Shown: positions 20,135 through 28,449, counted from the stretch's first letter. The stretch is DNA of 64,000 nt from CATQHQ01 sp965243805 (GCA_965243805.1 OZ251577.1:1922001-1986000); one strand, 5' to 3'. A program made the numbers and translations. Notes: generated by a model from the letters alone, not told the origin.

Positions 20135-21364
20135 GTGGGCCACACGGCCCCAGCTCCCGGCCCCACCACCGGTCGGGACCGGCGCCTGGGTCTCCTCTTT
20201 CTGGCGGTTCTGGTCGATCTGATCGGCTTCGGGATCGTCCTGCCCCTGCTCCCACTCTACGCCGAGAGCTTCGGCGCGAGCGGGTTCCAGGTCGGTCTTC
20301 TCGTCGCCGTCTACTCGCTGGTCCAGCTGGTTATGGCGCCGCTGTGGGGACGGCTCTCGGACCGGATCGGACGGCGGCCCGTGGTGGTGCTGGGGCTGCT
20401 GGGGAGCAGCGCCGCGTACGTGGTGTTCGCGCAGGCCGACTCCTTGGCCGTGCTCTTCGCGTCCAGGATCGTCGGCGGGATCGGCGGCTCCACAATTCCC
20501 GTGGCCCAGGCGTACATCGCCGATGTCACGCCTCCCTCCCGCCGGGCGGGGAACATGGGGCTGATCGGCGCCGCCTTCGGCCTGGGCTTCGTGATCGGCC
20601 CGGCCCTGGGTGCCTTCCTGGCCGGCGTGTCGCCGGGTTCGCCCACCGCTCCCGGCTACGTTGCCGCCGCTCTCTGCATAGCCAACGCGCTGGCGGCGCT
20701 GGCGTGGCTCCCCGAGTCCCGTTCTCGCGAGGCCGGCGCGGTAGCGACTCCCACGCCCGGCTTCTCCTTGGCCGCCGCTTGGCGAGACGCTGCGTCGTCC
20801 AGGCAGATCCGCTTGGTGCTGACTGGCTACCTGTGCATCACGATGGGCTTCTCGGCCCTGCAGCCCACCCTCTCGCTGCTGGCGCTTGAGCGCTTCGGCA
20901 TGGGGGCGCGGCAGGCCGGCCTGCTCTTCGCGCTTCTGGGGGTGGTCTCGGCGGTCGTGCAGGGCGGGCTCGTGAGGCGCGTGGCGCCGCGCACGGGCGA
21001 GCGCCGGCTGCTGCTCGGGAGCGTGCTTCCCTTCGTGCTGGGTTTGCTGGTGGTTGGGTGGTCGCCCACGCCCGCGGCGCTGCTCGCCGGGCTGGCGCTC
21101 GTGGGGATCGGTTACGGGGGCGCGATCCCCAGCGTGCTCGGGTTGCTCTCCCGGGCGGCGCACCCGGAGCGCCAGGGCGCGGTGCTGGGAGTTGGGCAGA
21201 GCGTCGGGTCGCTGGCGCGGGTACTGGGGCCGCTGCTCGCCGGGTTCCTCTTCGACGTGCGGCTGGCGCTGCCGTACATGGCCGGGGCGGCACTGGTGCT
21301 GGTCGGCGCGGCAGTGTCGTCCCGCTTGGTGCAGCCGACCGCGGCACCGAACGCCCAGCCGTGA
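20135..21364 (+). CDS. MFS transporter, TetA-like drug efflux family
   Basis: 409 residues with about 12 hydrophobic helices. The motif between helices 2 and 3 is APLWGRLSDRIGRRPVVVLG (MFS motif A); FASRIVGGIGGSTIPVAQAYIAD resembles TetA-type drug:H+ antiporters. GTG at 20135 is the most plausible start just after tatA; the ribosome-binding site (GAAGG) is weak and close. The stop overlaps the GTG of the downstream methyltransferase (GTGA). The substrate cannot be told from sequence. Confidence 0.85.
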   Translation: MGHTAPAPGPTTGRDRRLGLLFLAVLVDLIGFGIVLPLLPLYAESFGASGFQVGLLVAVYSLVQLVMAPLWGRLSDRIGRRPVVVLGLLGSSAAYVVFAQADSLAVLFASRIVGGIGGSTIPVAQAYIADVTPPSRRAGNMGLIGAAFGLGFVIGPALGAFLAGVSPGSPTAPGYVAAALCIANALAALAWLPESRSREAGAVATPTPGFSLAAAWRDAASSRQIRLVLTGYLCITMGFSALQPTLSLLALERFGMGARQAGLLFALLGVVSAVVQGGLVRRVAPRTGERRLLLGSVLPFVLGLLVVGWSPTPAALLAGLALVGIGYGGAIPSVLGLLSRAAHPERQGAVLGVGQSVGSLARVLGPLLAGFLFDVRLALPYMAGAALVLVGAAVSSRLVQPTAAPNAQP

Positions 21365-22149
21365 CCCACGCTCCCGACGCCCCAGGTGCTCACGCGACGG
21401 GCATCTTCGTCGTGCTCCACCAGCCCCAGGACCTAGTCAATGTGGCCGGCGTGGTCCGAGCGATGGCCAACATGGGGCTGGAGCGGCTCACCCTGGTGGA
21501 CCCCGCCCACTTCGACCGCTGGCGGATCACCGGGATCGCCCATCGCACCGATGAAGTCGTAGACCAAATCCGGCTGGCGGCCACCCTGGAGGACGCTCTC
21601 GCCGACGCCACCTACGTGGTGGGGGCTTCCGCTCGACCCCGGACGGCCCGGCGCAACTACCACCGCCCCCGCGCGCTGGCGCCTCGGATTCTGCGACGGG
21701 CTCGCGACGGCAACGTGGCGCTGGTCTTCGGCCGCGAGGACCGGGGGCTGGCCAACGAGGACCTGGACCGCTGCCACGACGTGCTGGTGGCACCCACGGC
21801 CCCCGGCTACTCCTCCCTGAACCTGGCCCAGGCGGTGCTTCTCGTCGCCTACGAGCTTCTCCTGGCCCGTGGCGGCGGAAGCGAGGCATTGCCCCCCGGG
21901 AAGCGCTCCCTGGGCCCAGCGTCGGTCGCCGAGCTGGAAGAGATGTACGGCGCTCTGGAAGCGGGCTTGGACCGCATCGCCTTCTTCAAGTCCCGCAAGG
22001 CCGAGAGCGTGATGCGGGTGCTCCGCACGATCTTCGGGCGCACGACCCTGGATGCCCACGAAGCGCGGCTGGTCCGCTCGGTCGGGTACGAGGTGCGCAA
22101 CTGCGTGGCAAAGCTGGAAGACGCGACGGCGGCTCGGCCCGCCAAGTAG
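21361..22149 (+). CDS. TrmH/TrmJ family RNA 2'-O-methyltransferase (SPOUT)
   Basis: 262 residues starting with GTG at 21361, overlapping the MFS stop by 4 bp. SPOUT-class motifs are visible: LHQPQDLVNVAGVVRAMANMGL (motif 1), ALVFGREDRGLANEDL (motif 2) and YSSLNLAQAVLLVAYEL (motif 3). The last two are typical of TrmJ, which methylates position 32 of tRNA. The C-terminal extension (KSRKAESVMRVLRTIFGRT) also fits TrmJ-like proteins. Confidence 0.88.
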   Translation: MTHAPDAPGAHATGIFVVLHQPQDLVNVAGVVRAMANMGLERLTLVDPAHFDRWRITGIAHRTDEVVDQIRLAATLEDALADATYVVGASARPRTARRNYHRPRALAPRILRRARDGNVALVFGREDRGLANEDLDRCHDVLVAPTAPGYSSLNLAQAVLLVAYELLLARGGGSEALPPGKRSLGPASVAELEEMYGALEAGLDRIAFFKSRKAESVMRVLRTIFGRTTLDAHEARLVRSVGYEVRNCVAKLEDATAARPAK

Positions 22150-22230
22150 CTCTCCAACGGTCCGATCCGGCTGTTTTGCCGGTCTTGGGTGCACCGCCCA
22201 ACCCGGTGCGAGTCCCCCGCAGAGACTATA

Positions 22231-22255
22231 TTGCGACAACTAGACAATAACGCAA
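22231..22255 (+). promoter_or_regulatory. inverted repeat upstream of the AbiEi-like antitoxin gene
   Basis: TTGCG (22231-22235) and CGCAA (22251-22255) with a 15-nt AT-rich spacer, 10 nt before the start codon. AbiEi-type antitoxins repress their own operon through inverted repeats, so this is a reasonable operator candidate, but it is inferred from position only. Confidence 0.4.
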
Positions 22256-22265
22256 GTTTACTGCG

Positions 22266-22904
22266 ATGAGATTCCGCGAGTTGCTGGAGATCGTCGAGGA
22301 CGAACCCGTCTTCGAGACCGGTCTGCTGACCGCTGGACGCGACCCGGACCCGGGCCTGCCAGCGCAACTGTCCCGCTGGCACCGAGCGGGGCGGCTGCAC
22401 CAGCTTCGGCGAGGGCTCTACGCGCTGGCGCCGCCCTACCGCAAGACGATCCCCCATCCCTTTCTCGTGGCCAACCGGCTGGCGCCCGGCTCCTACGTCA
22501 GCGGATTGTCGGCTTTGGCCTACGCCGGGGCGGTTCCCGAGTTCGTGCCGGAGACGACCAGCGCCGGACCCGTGCGCCCCATCGTCCGCGAGACGCCCCT
22601 GGGCCGCTACTCTTTCCGCCATGTGAAGCCGGCCATGCTTCGGGGCTACCGCTTGACCGATCTAGGCGGCGGACAGCAAGCGTTCCTTGCCGGTCCGGAG
22701 AAGGCGCTCCTGGACCTGATCTACCTTCAGCCCGGCGGAGACGATCCGGCCGCGATCCGCAGTTTGCGTCTATTCCTGGGCGCGATCTCGGTTCCCGCGT
22801 TGGAATCCGCCGCCGAGGCTGTCGGCAGCCCCAAGCTGATGCGCGCCGCGCGCCACGTCCGTGCACTGGCGGACGACCCGATGATGGCGTACGAGGAGCT
22901 GTAA
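22266..22904 (+). CDS. AbiEi-like antitoxin / transcriptional repressor (type IV TA)
   Basis: 212 residues. The N-terminal winged helix (LPAQLSRWHRAGRLHQLRRGLYAL) and the following YVSGLSALAYAGAVPE and GPEKALLDLIYLQPGG segments are those of AbiEi-family antitoxins. Such proteins repress the operon and counteract the nucleotidyltransferase toxin encoded next. The toxin-like gene follows after a 53-bp gap filled with three tandem repeats. It begins directly after a short AT-rich promoter region. Confidence 0.85.
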   Translation: MRFRELLEIVEDEPVFETGLLTAGRDPDPGLPAQLSRWHRAGRLHQLRRGLYALAPPYRKTIPHPFLVANRLAPGSYVSGLSALAYAGAVPEFVPETTSAGPVRPIVRETPLGRYSFRHVKPAMLRGYRLTDLGGGQQAFLAGPEKALLDLIYLQPGGDDPAAIRSLRLFLGAISVPALESAAEAVGSPKLMRAARHVRALADDPMMAYEEL

Positions 22905-22970
22905 CGTGACCCCATGCAGGACCGGGCGTGACCCCATGAACGACCAGACGTGACCCCATGAAGGACCACC
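22905..22970 (+). repeat. three tandem 22-bp repeats carrying start codons
   Basis: Units at 22905-22926, 22927-22948 and 22949-22970 each begin CGTGACCCCATG and continue with a near-identical ten bases. The first two ATGs open five-codon reading frames (MQDRA, MNDQT) whose TGA stops lie in the next repeat; the third ATG is the start of the AbiEii-like gene. Each ATG is 4 nt after a TGA. Confidence 0.85.
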
Positions 22971-23806
22971 TGCGCCAACTCGTCCAAGGGCTCGATCCGG
23001 TCCGCGGGCGCAACGTCCTCCGGGAGTACCTTCAGGCCCGCATCCTGGAGGCGTTGCAGCGGGAAGGGGCGTTCGCCCACATCGCCTTTCAGGGAGGGAC
23101 CGCGTTGCGCTTCCTCTACGGCCTGCCGCGCTGGTCGGAAGACCTGGACTTCGCGCTGGAGGGGCCACGAGACGGCTACGACTTGCGCGGCTGGCTCAAG
23201 TCTGCCGAGCGCCAGTTCGTCCGCGAAGGCTACTTGATGCGCACCGTGGTGCGAGACCGCACGGCCGTCCATGCGGGATGGGTCCGGTTCTCTGGAATCC
23301 TCCACGAGACCGGCCTCTCCCCGCACCCGGACCAGGTCGTCGCCGTCAAGGTCATCGTGGGCTCGAACCCCCCGGCGGGTGCCGGTTTTCGGACGCGCTT
23401 GGTCCGCCGTCACGTGTCGCTTCGGCTATGGCACCACGACCGGGGCTCGCTGCTGGCCGGGAAGCTGCACGCGATTCTCCGGCGCCCCTTCGCCAAGGGC
23501 CGAGACCTGTACGACTTGGCATGGTACCTGGGCGACCCCAGCTGGCCCGCGCCCAACCTGGAGCTTCTGAACGCGGCGCTCTCGCAAGTGGACTCGGACG
23601 CTTCGCAAGGCGGATTGCCCGATTCGCAAGTGGGCTCGGATGCCCTGACCCCCGCGACGTGGCCGGCGGCTGTGGTTCACCGGCTGGAGTCCCTTTCGTG
23701 GGATCGACTGGCCGACGACGTCCGCCCCTTCCTCGAGCGCGGAGAACGCTTGGCGACACGAGAAGAGTTGCGGGAACTGTTGGCGGCGCGGGCCAACCTC
23801 TCCTAA
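22958..23806 (+). CDS. AbiEii/AbiGii-like nucleotidyltransferase toxin (type IV TA)
   Basis: 282 residues. The nucleotidyltransferase core is FQGGTALRFLYGLPRWSEDLDFALEG, with GG and SEDLDF as the metal-binding motif, followed by a KVIVGSNPP strand and GKLHAILRRPFAKGRDLYDLAWYL. Toxins of this family (AbiEii, MenT) transfer nucleotides to RNA targets such as tRNA and halt growth during phage infection. The C-terminal part has a small internal repeat (SQVDSDASQ / SQVGSDALT). It pairs with the upstream antitoxin; no strong ribosome-binding site is visible, and coupling through the repeats is possible. Confidence 0.87.
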   Translation: MKDHLRQLVQGLDPVRGRNVLREYLQARILEALQREGAFAHIAFQGGTALRFLYGLPRWSEDLDFALEGPRDGYDLRGWLKSAERQFVREGYLMRTVVRDRTAVHAGWVRFSGILHETGLSPHPDQVVAVKVIVGSNPPAGAGFRTRLVRRHVSLRLWHHDRGSLLAGKLHAILRRPFAKGRDLYDLAWYLGDPSWPAPNLELLNAALSQVDSDASQGGLPDSQVGSDALTPATWPAAVVHRLESLSWDRLADDVRPFLERGERLATREELRELLAARANLS

Positions 23807-23817
23807 GCCCCTCCGAC

Positions 23818-25002
23818 CTACCCCGCCGGCTCCAGCCGCACGATCGGCGAGCCTACGCCCTCCGCACGACTCGACATCGCCACGTAGATGTAGCCGTCGG
23901 GTCCCTGGCGCACGTCGCGGACGCGCCCGAAGCCCTGCAGCAGCGTCTCCACCGAGGTGATCTGCCCGTTCTCCACCGTGAAGCGCTCCAGGCGCTGGCC
24001 CACTAGTCCGCCGGCGAAGAGGTTGCCCCGCCACTCGGGGAACCGGTCGCCCGTGTAGAAGATCAGCCCCGATGTCCCGATCGACGGCACCCACACGTGC
24101 TGCGGCTGCTCCATGCCTTCTGCGTGGGTGGACGCGTGAATGGTGGTTCCGCCGCGGTAGTTGACGCCGTAGCCGATCACGGGCCAGCCGTAGTTCTTGC
24201 CGGCCTCCGCCACGTTCACCTCGTCGCCGCCCCGAGGACCGTGCTCCGTGATCCAGATCGCGCCCGTTTCGGGGTGGATCGCCAGCCCCTGCGCGTTGCG
24301 GTGGCCGTAGCTCCACGTCTCGGGCCGGGCGTCGTCGCGTCCCACGAAGGGGTTGTCTTCGGGCACGGAGCCGTCGTCGTGGAGCCGGACGACAACGCCG
24401 TGGTGGTTCGACAGGTCCTGGGCCGGGTGGGCGTGCAGGTCGCCCCGAGGCGGCACCTGGCGGTCGCCCACGGTCAGCCACAAGTAGCCGTCCGCGTCGA
24501 AAGCCAGCTTGCATCCGTAGTGGCCCGCCCCCCGGGAGACGGCCTCGAAGACCTCGTCGGTCTGGGTGAAGCGGTCGTTCTCGAAGGTGCCCCGGACGAC
24601 TGCGGTGGTGGCCTCGTTGCCGTCGCCTACGGGCTTGGAGAAGCTGAGGTAGATGAGGCGGTTGGACTCGAAGTCGGGGTGGGGCAGCACTTCGAGCATT
24701 CCGCCCTGGCCTCGCGCCAGCACTTCGGGAACGCCGGGCACGGGCTCGGGGAGCAGCTGGCCGTCCCGCACGACCCGAAGGCGTCCGGGGCGTTCGGTCA
24801 CCAGCATGTCGCCCCCTGGGAGGAAGGCGAACGACCAGGGCTGAACGAATCCGTCGGCCACGGTGACCACGCGGTAGCTGTGCTCGGCGGAACGCTGTGC
24901 CTCGGACTGGGCGTGGGCGGACCGGGGGAGCAGCGGCTGCGCGAGGACGACCGCGACGGCGAGCAGAAGTCGGGCGAAGGCGAGGGGCATCCTGGATGTC
25001 AT
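23818..25002 (-). CDS. PQQ-dependent sugar dehydrogenase (soluble GDH/Asd-like)
   Basis: 394 residues from ATG at 25002, giving a Sec signal peptide (FARLLLAVAVVLAQPLLPRSAHA). The 6-bladed GSDH propeller is shown by FVQPWSFAFLPGGDMLVTERPGRLRVV, GQGGMLEVLPHPDF, NAQGLAIHPETGAIWITEHGPRGGDEVN and GRVRDVRQGPDGYIYVAMS. It would be periplasmic and oxidise sugars or aldoses with PQQ; the natural substrate is unknown. A second ATG at 24990 is also possible. It lies convergent to the AbiE pair. Confidence 0.92.
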   Translation of the reverse strand: MTSRMPLAFARLLLAVAVVLAQPLLPRSAHAQSEAQRSAEHSYRVVTVADGFVQPWSFAFLPGGDMLVTERPGRLRVVRDGQLLPEPVPGVPEVLARGQGGMLEVLPHPDFESNRLIYLSFSKPVGDGNEATTAVVRGTFENDRFTQTDEVFEAVSRGAGHYGCKLAFDADGYLWLTVGDRQVPPRGDLHAHPAQDLSNHHGVVVRLHDDGSVPEDNPFVGRDDARPETWSYGHRNAQGLAIHPETGAIWITEHGPRGGDEVNVAEAGKNYGWPVIGYGVNYRGGTTIHASTHAEGMEQPQHVWVPSIGTSGLIFYTGDRFPEWRGNLFAGGLVGQRLERFTVENGQITSVETLLQGFGRVRDVRQGPDGYIYVAMSSRAEGVGSPIVRLEPAG

Positions 25003-25087
25003 TTTAGAGTCGTCTCGGTTGAAAGGTGTCGAACCGGTTCGGGCGGTCTGGGTCGCCGAGGAAGAATCTACAACCGGCGGCAGGGAA

Positions 25088-25432
25088 TCACGCTGGCGCA
25101 CGCGGCTGGACCGCTTCCGGGCACAGCTGGACGGCGGTTCCATAGCAGACCATCTCGGCGGCGCCCCGGCTCACCTCGGCGGACTGGAAGCGCACCGCCA
25201 GCACGCCGTCCGCGCCCAGGGCCTCCGCCTCCGCCACCATTCGGTCGATCGCCTGCTCCCGCGCCTCCGCCAGCAGCTTGGTGTACTCGTGAAGCTCGCC
25301 TCCGGCCAGGTGGCGCAGCCCCGCCATCAAGTCTCGCCCCACGTGACGGGCGCGGATCGAGCTGCCGCGCACCAGCCCCAACGTGCGCTGGACTCGGTGT
25401 CCTGCGACGGCCTCGGTCGTGGCCACGATCAT
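25088..25432 (-). CDS. YbjQ family protein (UPF0145)
   Basis: 114 residues. TTEAVAGHRVQRTLGLVRGSSIRARHVGRDL and the downstream EALGADGVLAVRF stretch are the standard YbjQ signature. The molecular role is unknown; the family is a small oligomeric beta-fold. Its ATG overlaps the anti-sigma factor's stop by 4 bp, so it is the third gene of the sigma-anti-sigma operon. The open frame extends upstream of 25432 but only as a shadow of the anti-sigma gene. Confidence 0.9.
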   Translation of the reverse strand: MIVATTEAVAGHRVQRTLGLVRGSSIRARHVGRDLMAGLRHLAGGELHEYTKLLAEAREQAIDRMVAEAEALGADGVLAVRFQSAEVSRGAAEMVCYGTAVQLCPEAVQPRAPA

Positions 25433-25842
25433 CGGTGGACGTGGCGGTACGGGTCGGTGCGGTACTCCTTGCAGCGGTCCCAGATCACGTTGGCCAGGAG
25501 GACGAGAATGCCGATCACCACGCCGCCGGTGGCCAGCTTGACGAAGAGGCCCGTTGGCGACGTGAAGGCGACCCAGAGGCCGTAGCCCGTCCAGCCCGCC
25601 AGCCCGGACCCTGCCAGCACCCAGCCCACCGGCGTCGAGACGCGCTTCCGTATCTGGTCCCACGCCGACTCTTCGCCCAGCGGAACGAAGGTCATGTCCC
25701 GGAAGCCGTCCTTGATCGACTGGAAGACGGCCAGCTCCCGCTGGAGCTCGCTGGACTCCTCCAGGCGGCTCTCGACGGCGGCTCGCTCTTCGGGCGTGGC
25801 TTCGCCGTCCAGAAAGCGCATGAGGTCTTCGTGGCTGGTCAT
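25429..25842 (-). CDS. putative membrane anti-sigma factor
   Basis: 137 residues. An N-terminal cytosolic helical segment (HEDLMRFLDGEATPEERAAVES) resembles the anti-sigma domain of zinc-less anti-sigma factors; there is no HxxxCxxC zinc motif. Two hydrophobic helices follow (GWVLAGSGLAGWTGYGLWVAF and LATGGVVIGILVLLANVIW). Its ATG overlaps the sigma gene's stop by 4 bp. It probably holds the ECF sigma factor at the membrane until an envelope signal is received; this is inferred from pairing. Confidence 0.75.
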   Translation of the reverse strand: MTSHEDLMRFLDGEATPEERAAVESRLEESSELQRELAVFQSIKDGFRDMTFVPLGEESAWDQIRKRVSTPVGWVLAGSGLAGWTGYGLWVAFTSPTGLFVKLATGGVVIGILVLLANVIWDRCKEYRTDPYRHVHR

Positions 25843-26396
25843 GGCGTCTCCCGCAACACGTCGGCCAGGGCGCGTCGGGCGTGGAAGAGGCGGCTGGCCA
25901 CCGTCCCCTCCGGTATCTTAAGCACGACGGCGATCTCTCCGTAGCGGAGCCCTTCGAGCTCTTTGAGCACGATGATCTCCCTGTGGTCCTCGCTGAGCTT
26001 CTCCAAGGCCGCCCACAGCCGCTCCTTGGCGAGCTTGCGTTCCAGAAGCCGTTCCGGCCCCTTCTCCGGGTCCGCGAGCTGGGTTTTGAGTGCCTCGTCG
26101 CCCAGCACCTCTCGGCGGAAGCGCGCCTTCCGGCTCCGAAGCGCGTCTCGGCACTGATTCCGCAGGATTCGGAAGAACCATGGGGCGAAGCTCCGGTTCA
26201 GGTCGAAGCGGTCCAGGGTACGCCAAGCCTTCACGAAGGCGTCCTGCAACGCTTCCTGCGCGTCCTCCGGGTTTCCCATCATCGCCAGGGCGATCCGAAG
26301 CCCCGACGGTTCGTAGGCGCGAACGATCGGCTCGTAGAAGCGAGCGTCCCCGGCCTGGCACTTCCGCAACAACTCTCTCTCCACTTCGGGAAGCAA
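25839..26396 (-). CDS. ECF-type RNA polymerase sigma factor
   Basis: 185 residues. Region 2 includes DRFDLNRSFAPWFFRILRNQCRDALRSRK, and region 4 is LKELEGLRYGEIAVVLKIPEGTVASRLFHARRAL, the helix-turn-helix for -35 recognition. It is the first gene of sigma/anti-sigma/YbjQ, all joined by ATGA overlaps. A G-rich stretch lies upstream of the operon. The target regulon cannot be seen. Confidence 0.93.
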   Translation of the reverse strand: MLPEVERELLRKCQAGDARFYEPIVRAYEPSGLRIALAMMGNPEDAQEALQDAFVKAWRTLDRFDLNRSFAPWFFRILRNQCRDALRSRKARFRREVLGDEALKTQLADPEKGPERLLERKLAKERLWAALEKLSEDHREIIVLKELEGLRYGEIAVVLKIPEGTVASRLFHARRALADVLRETP

Positions 26397-26471
26397 GCGT
26401 CCTCCCTCTGGTGATGGCGGTGGGTTCCACGGAAGGTACGAAGGGGTGGGCTAGGGTCTTCAGTGGGCGAC

Positions 26472-26496
26472 GGGGGGATGGGCGGGTGGGGATGGG
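26472..26496 (+). other. potential G-quadruplex motif
   Basis: Five G-runs (G6, G3, G3, G4, G3) separated by loops of only one or two bases (AT, C, T, AT). It lies in the 320-bp gap between the sigma factor (transcribed leftward from 26396) and the XRE-ImmA gene; the remainder of that gap holds no gene. Confidence 0.5.
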
Positions 26497-26669
26497 TTGG
26501 CGGTGCCCGTTCCGCGAGTGGTTGGGTTGGGGGGAGTCTGGAAAGGAGCGAACCCGAATGGCATCCAAGAAGCGAACCCGCTTGGCACGTTGCCGGAGAG
26601 TGGGCGGTTCCGCAAGCCTTGGTGAGCAAGCAGGAGAAGCCGCGCTGATCCGCGTCGAAACAGCTTATA

Positions 26670-26698
26670 TTGACGTTGATCGTAGACTTGTGTATCTG
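26670..26698 (+). promoter_or_regulatory. sigma-70-like promoter of the xre-immA/PIN operon
   Basis: TTGACG (26670-26675) and TATCTG (26693-26698) are separated by 17 nt. The -10 element ends 18 nt before the ATG at 26717, so the leader would be very short. This local AT-rich block contrasts with the G-rich DNA upstream. Confidence 0.6.
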
Positions 26699-26716
26699 TC
26701 AGGATCAACATCACGG

Positions 26717-27874
26717 ATGAACAGGGGACTCACTTTGACCGACGAACGACGGATTGCCGCGAACCTGTCCCGGTTGCGGCTGGACCGGGGCCTGACCCAG
26801 CAGGAGCTCGCCACCAAGGCCGGGCTCTCGCGGGGCACCGTGGGCAAGATTGAGAGGGCGGCCACGCTTCCCCATGCGGGGACGGTGCGCGCCCTGGCGA
26901 GGGCACTGGAGGTTCGGGTCGCCGACTTGGTTGCGGTCGTTCGACAGTTGGAGAACGTCCGATTCCGAGCCCGCGCCAGGGTCCATTCCCGCGGCCAGAT
27001 TCTGGCAGAGGTTGCCGACTGGCTGGCTGCCTACGACGAACTGGAAGCCTGTCTCGACAAGCGGCTGCCGTTTCGTTTCGGGACTGCGGAGGACCCGGCC
27101 CAAGCGCAGACTGCGATGGAGGCCGCCCAACGGGCTCGCCACGCCGTCGGCCTCGGTCCAAGCGAGCCGATCCGAGACATCTGCGGACTTCTGGAGGACA
27201 ACGGGGTCAAGCTGCTGCTCTTGGACAAGCCAAGAGATTCGTTCTTCGGCCTGAGCGTTGGATGCGGCGGCGGTGGTCCGGCGGTCGTCGTGAACTCGTG
27301 GAACCGCATCTCGGTGGAACGGTGGATATTCACGGCGGCTCACGAACTCGGACACCTTCTGCTCCACCCGTCCGACTACGTGCGTGATCTCGCCAAGTCT
27401 TCCCAAGAGGCGGAGCGAGAAGCGGACGCCTTCGCCAGCGAATTTCTGATGCCCGAGACGGCGTTCGCCCCCGAGTGGCGTGCGACCCGAGGACAGCCCT
27501 TGATCGTTCGGGTTCTAAAGGTCAAGCGGATGTTCAAGGTGAGCTACAAGACGGTGCTGTTCCGGCTGGTGGCCTCTGGACGCGCCTCTAGTTCGATCTG
27601 GCCAGAGTTCCAGCACCAGCACAAGACGCGATTCGGCAAGACGCTTCGCAAGGCGGACGAACCGGCGGCCATGGACCGCACCGAATTCGCCTGGGACTGG
27701 CGTCGATCTGGCGAACCTGTTAGCGTTTCGCGTCACGACTTCGTCGACGATCGGCTGTCCCGGCTGGTACGGCAGGCCGTCGAGGAGCACCTTGTCTCGC
27801 TCAGCCGTGCGGCGGAAGTGCTCAACCTTAGTCTCTTGAAGATGCGAGAGCTTGCCCGCGATTGGGCGAGGTAA
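26717..27874 (+). CDS. XRE-family HTH plus ImmA/IrrE metalloprotease
   Basis: 385 residues. ATG at 26717 fits the promoter above; the open frame runs upstream to 26090 without coding character. An XRE helix-turn-helix occupies about residues 12-68 (RLDRGLTQQELATKAGLSRGT). The ImmA/IrrE zinc protease has HELGH at 209-213, then AEREADAFASEFLMP with the third ligand. In related systems the protease part inactivates a repressor or antitoxin and the HTH controls its own operon. It is followed by a PIN-like gene in a two-gene layout seen in antitoxin/toxin pairs (COG2856 plus PIN). Confidence 0.9.
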   Translation: MNRGLTLTDERRIAANLSRLRLDRGLTQQELATKAGLSRGTVGKIERAATLPHAGTVRALARALEVRVADLVAVVRQLENVRFRARARVHSRGQILAEVADWLAAYDELEACLDKRLPFRFGTAEDPAQAQTAMEAAQRARHAVGLGPSEPIRDICGLLEDNGVKLLLLDKPRDSFFGLSVGCGGGGPAVVVNSWNRISVERWIFTAAHELGHLLLHPSDYVRDLAKSSQEAEREADAFASEFLMPETAFAPEWRATRGQPLIVRVLKVKRMFKVSYKTVLFRLVASGRASSSIWPEFQHQHKTRFGKTLRKADEPAAMDRTEFAWDWRRSGEPVSVSRHDFVDDRLSRLVRQAVEEHLVSLSRAAEVLNLSLLKMRELARDWAR

Positions 27875-27919
27875 TCAATTCAGATGGGCGTGAGCCCATC
27901 AACCGAAAGGAGTTGCAAC

Positions 27920-28435
27920 ATGAACGATGTAACGCTACTTGTAGATGCTTGCGTACTTATCGACTATCAGAAATCTGACCTTTCAGTGTTACGCCACGTA
28001 TCAAGTACTTTAGGACGGTTGGTCGTGATCAGCGAGGTGCTTGCCGAGGTCGAAGGCCTCACGGATTCAGATTGCCAGCAAATCGGAATAGACGTCATCA
28101 TGGAGGATATGGACTTGCTATTGCGAGCAGGTGAGTCGCCAGCAGGCAACATCTCGTTTGAGGACAAGCTATGCATTCTCGCATGCAAGAAGTACGGTTA
28201 TGTCTGTGTGACCAACGACAAGATTCTTCGTAGGCATTGCGAGACAGACGGTGTCCCAACGAAACGTGGCCTCCGGCTCATGGTTGAATTGGTAGCAGCC
28301 CGTGTAATCAGTATCGAGGCTGCGATAGCCATAGCACTCAGGATTCAGGAATCCAACCCTGGCTACATCCACGACAAAGTGATGTCTAAATTTCGGCAGG
28401 AATTGTCGGCGGTTTACCGAGACTTGACCTTCTGA
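27920..28435 (+). CDS. PIN-like domain protein, probable toxin (DUF4411-like)
   Basis: 171 residues. ATG at 27920 is preceded by AAAGGAG at 7 nt, so this start is preferred to the ATG at 27884. Acidic residues of a PIN nuclease are visible: LLVDACVLIDYQ near the N-terminus, an SEVLAEVEGLT segment, SFEDKLCILACKKYGYVCVTND in the middle. It lies 46 bp after the XRE-ImmA gene and has clearly lower GC content, suggesting transfer. It probably cleaves RNA when released from control by its partner; the target is unknown. Confidence 0.75.
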   Translation: MNDVTLLVDACVLIDYQKSDLSVLRHVSSTLGRLVVISEVLAEVEGLTDSDCQQIGIDVIMEDMDLLLRAGESPAGNISFEDKLCILACKKYGYVCVTNDKILRRHCETDGVPTKRGLRLMVELVAARVISIEAAIAIALRIQESNPGYIHDKVMSKFRQELSAVYRDLTF

Positions 28436-28449
28436 AGGGTTGAGAACTG

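Noticed and set aside
18400..20169. long minus-strand frame running upstream of gcvH over the acyl-CoA dehydrogenase
   Set aside because: Only its last 129 codons are gcvH; the rest is antisense to a conserved gene.
22141..22220. tRNA-like pieces (GTAGCTC, GGTGCGAGTCC) before the AbiEi gene
   Set aside because: The arms do not pair as a cloverleaf and no acceptor stem can be drawn; only a short GCACCG/CGGTGC hairpin remains.
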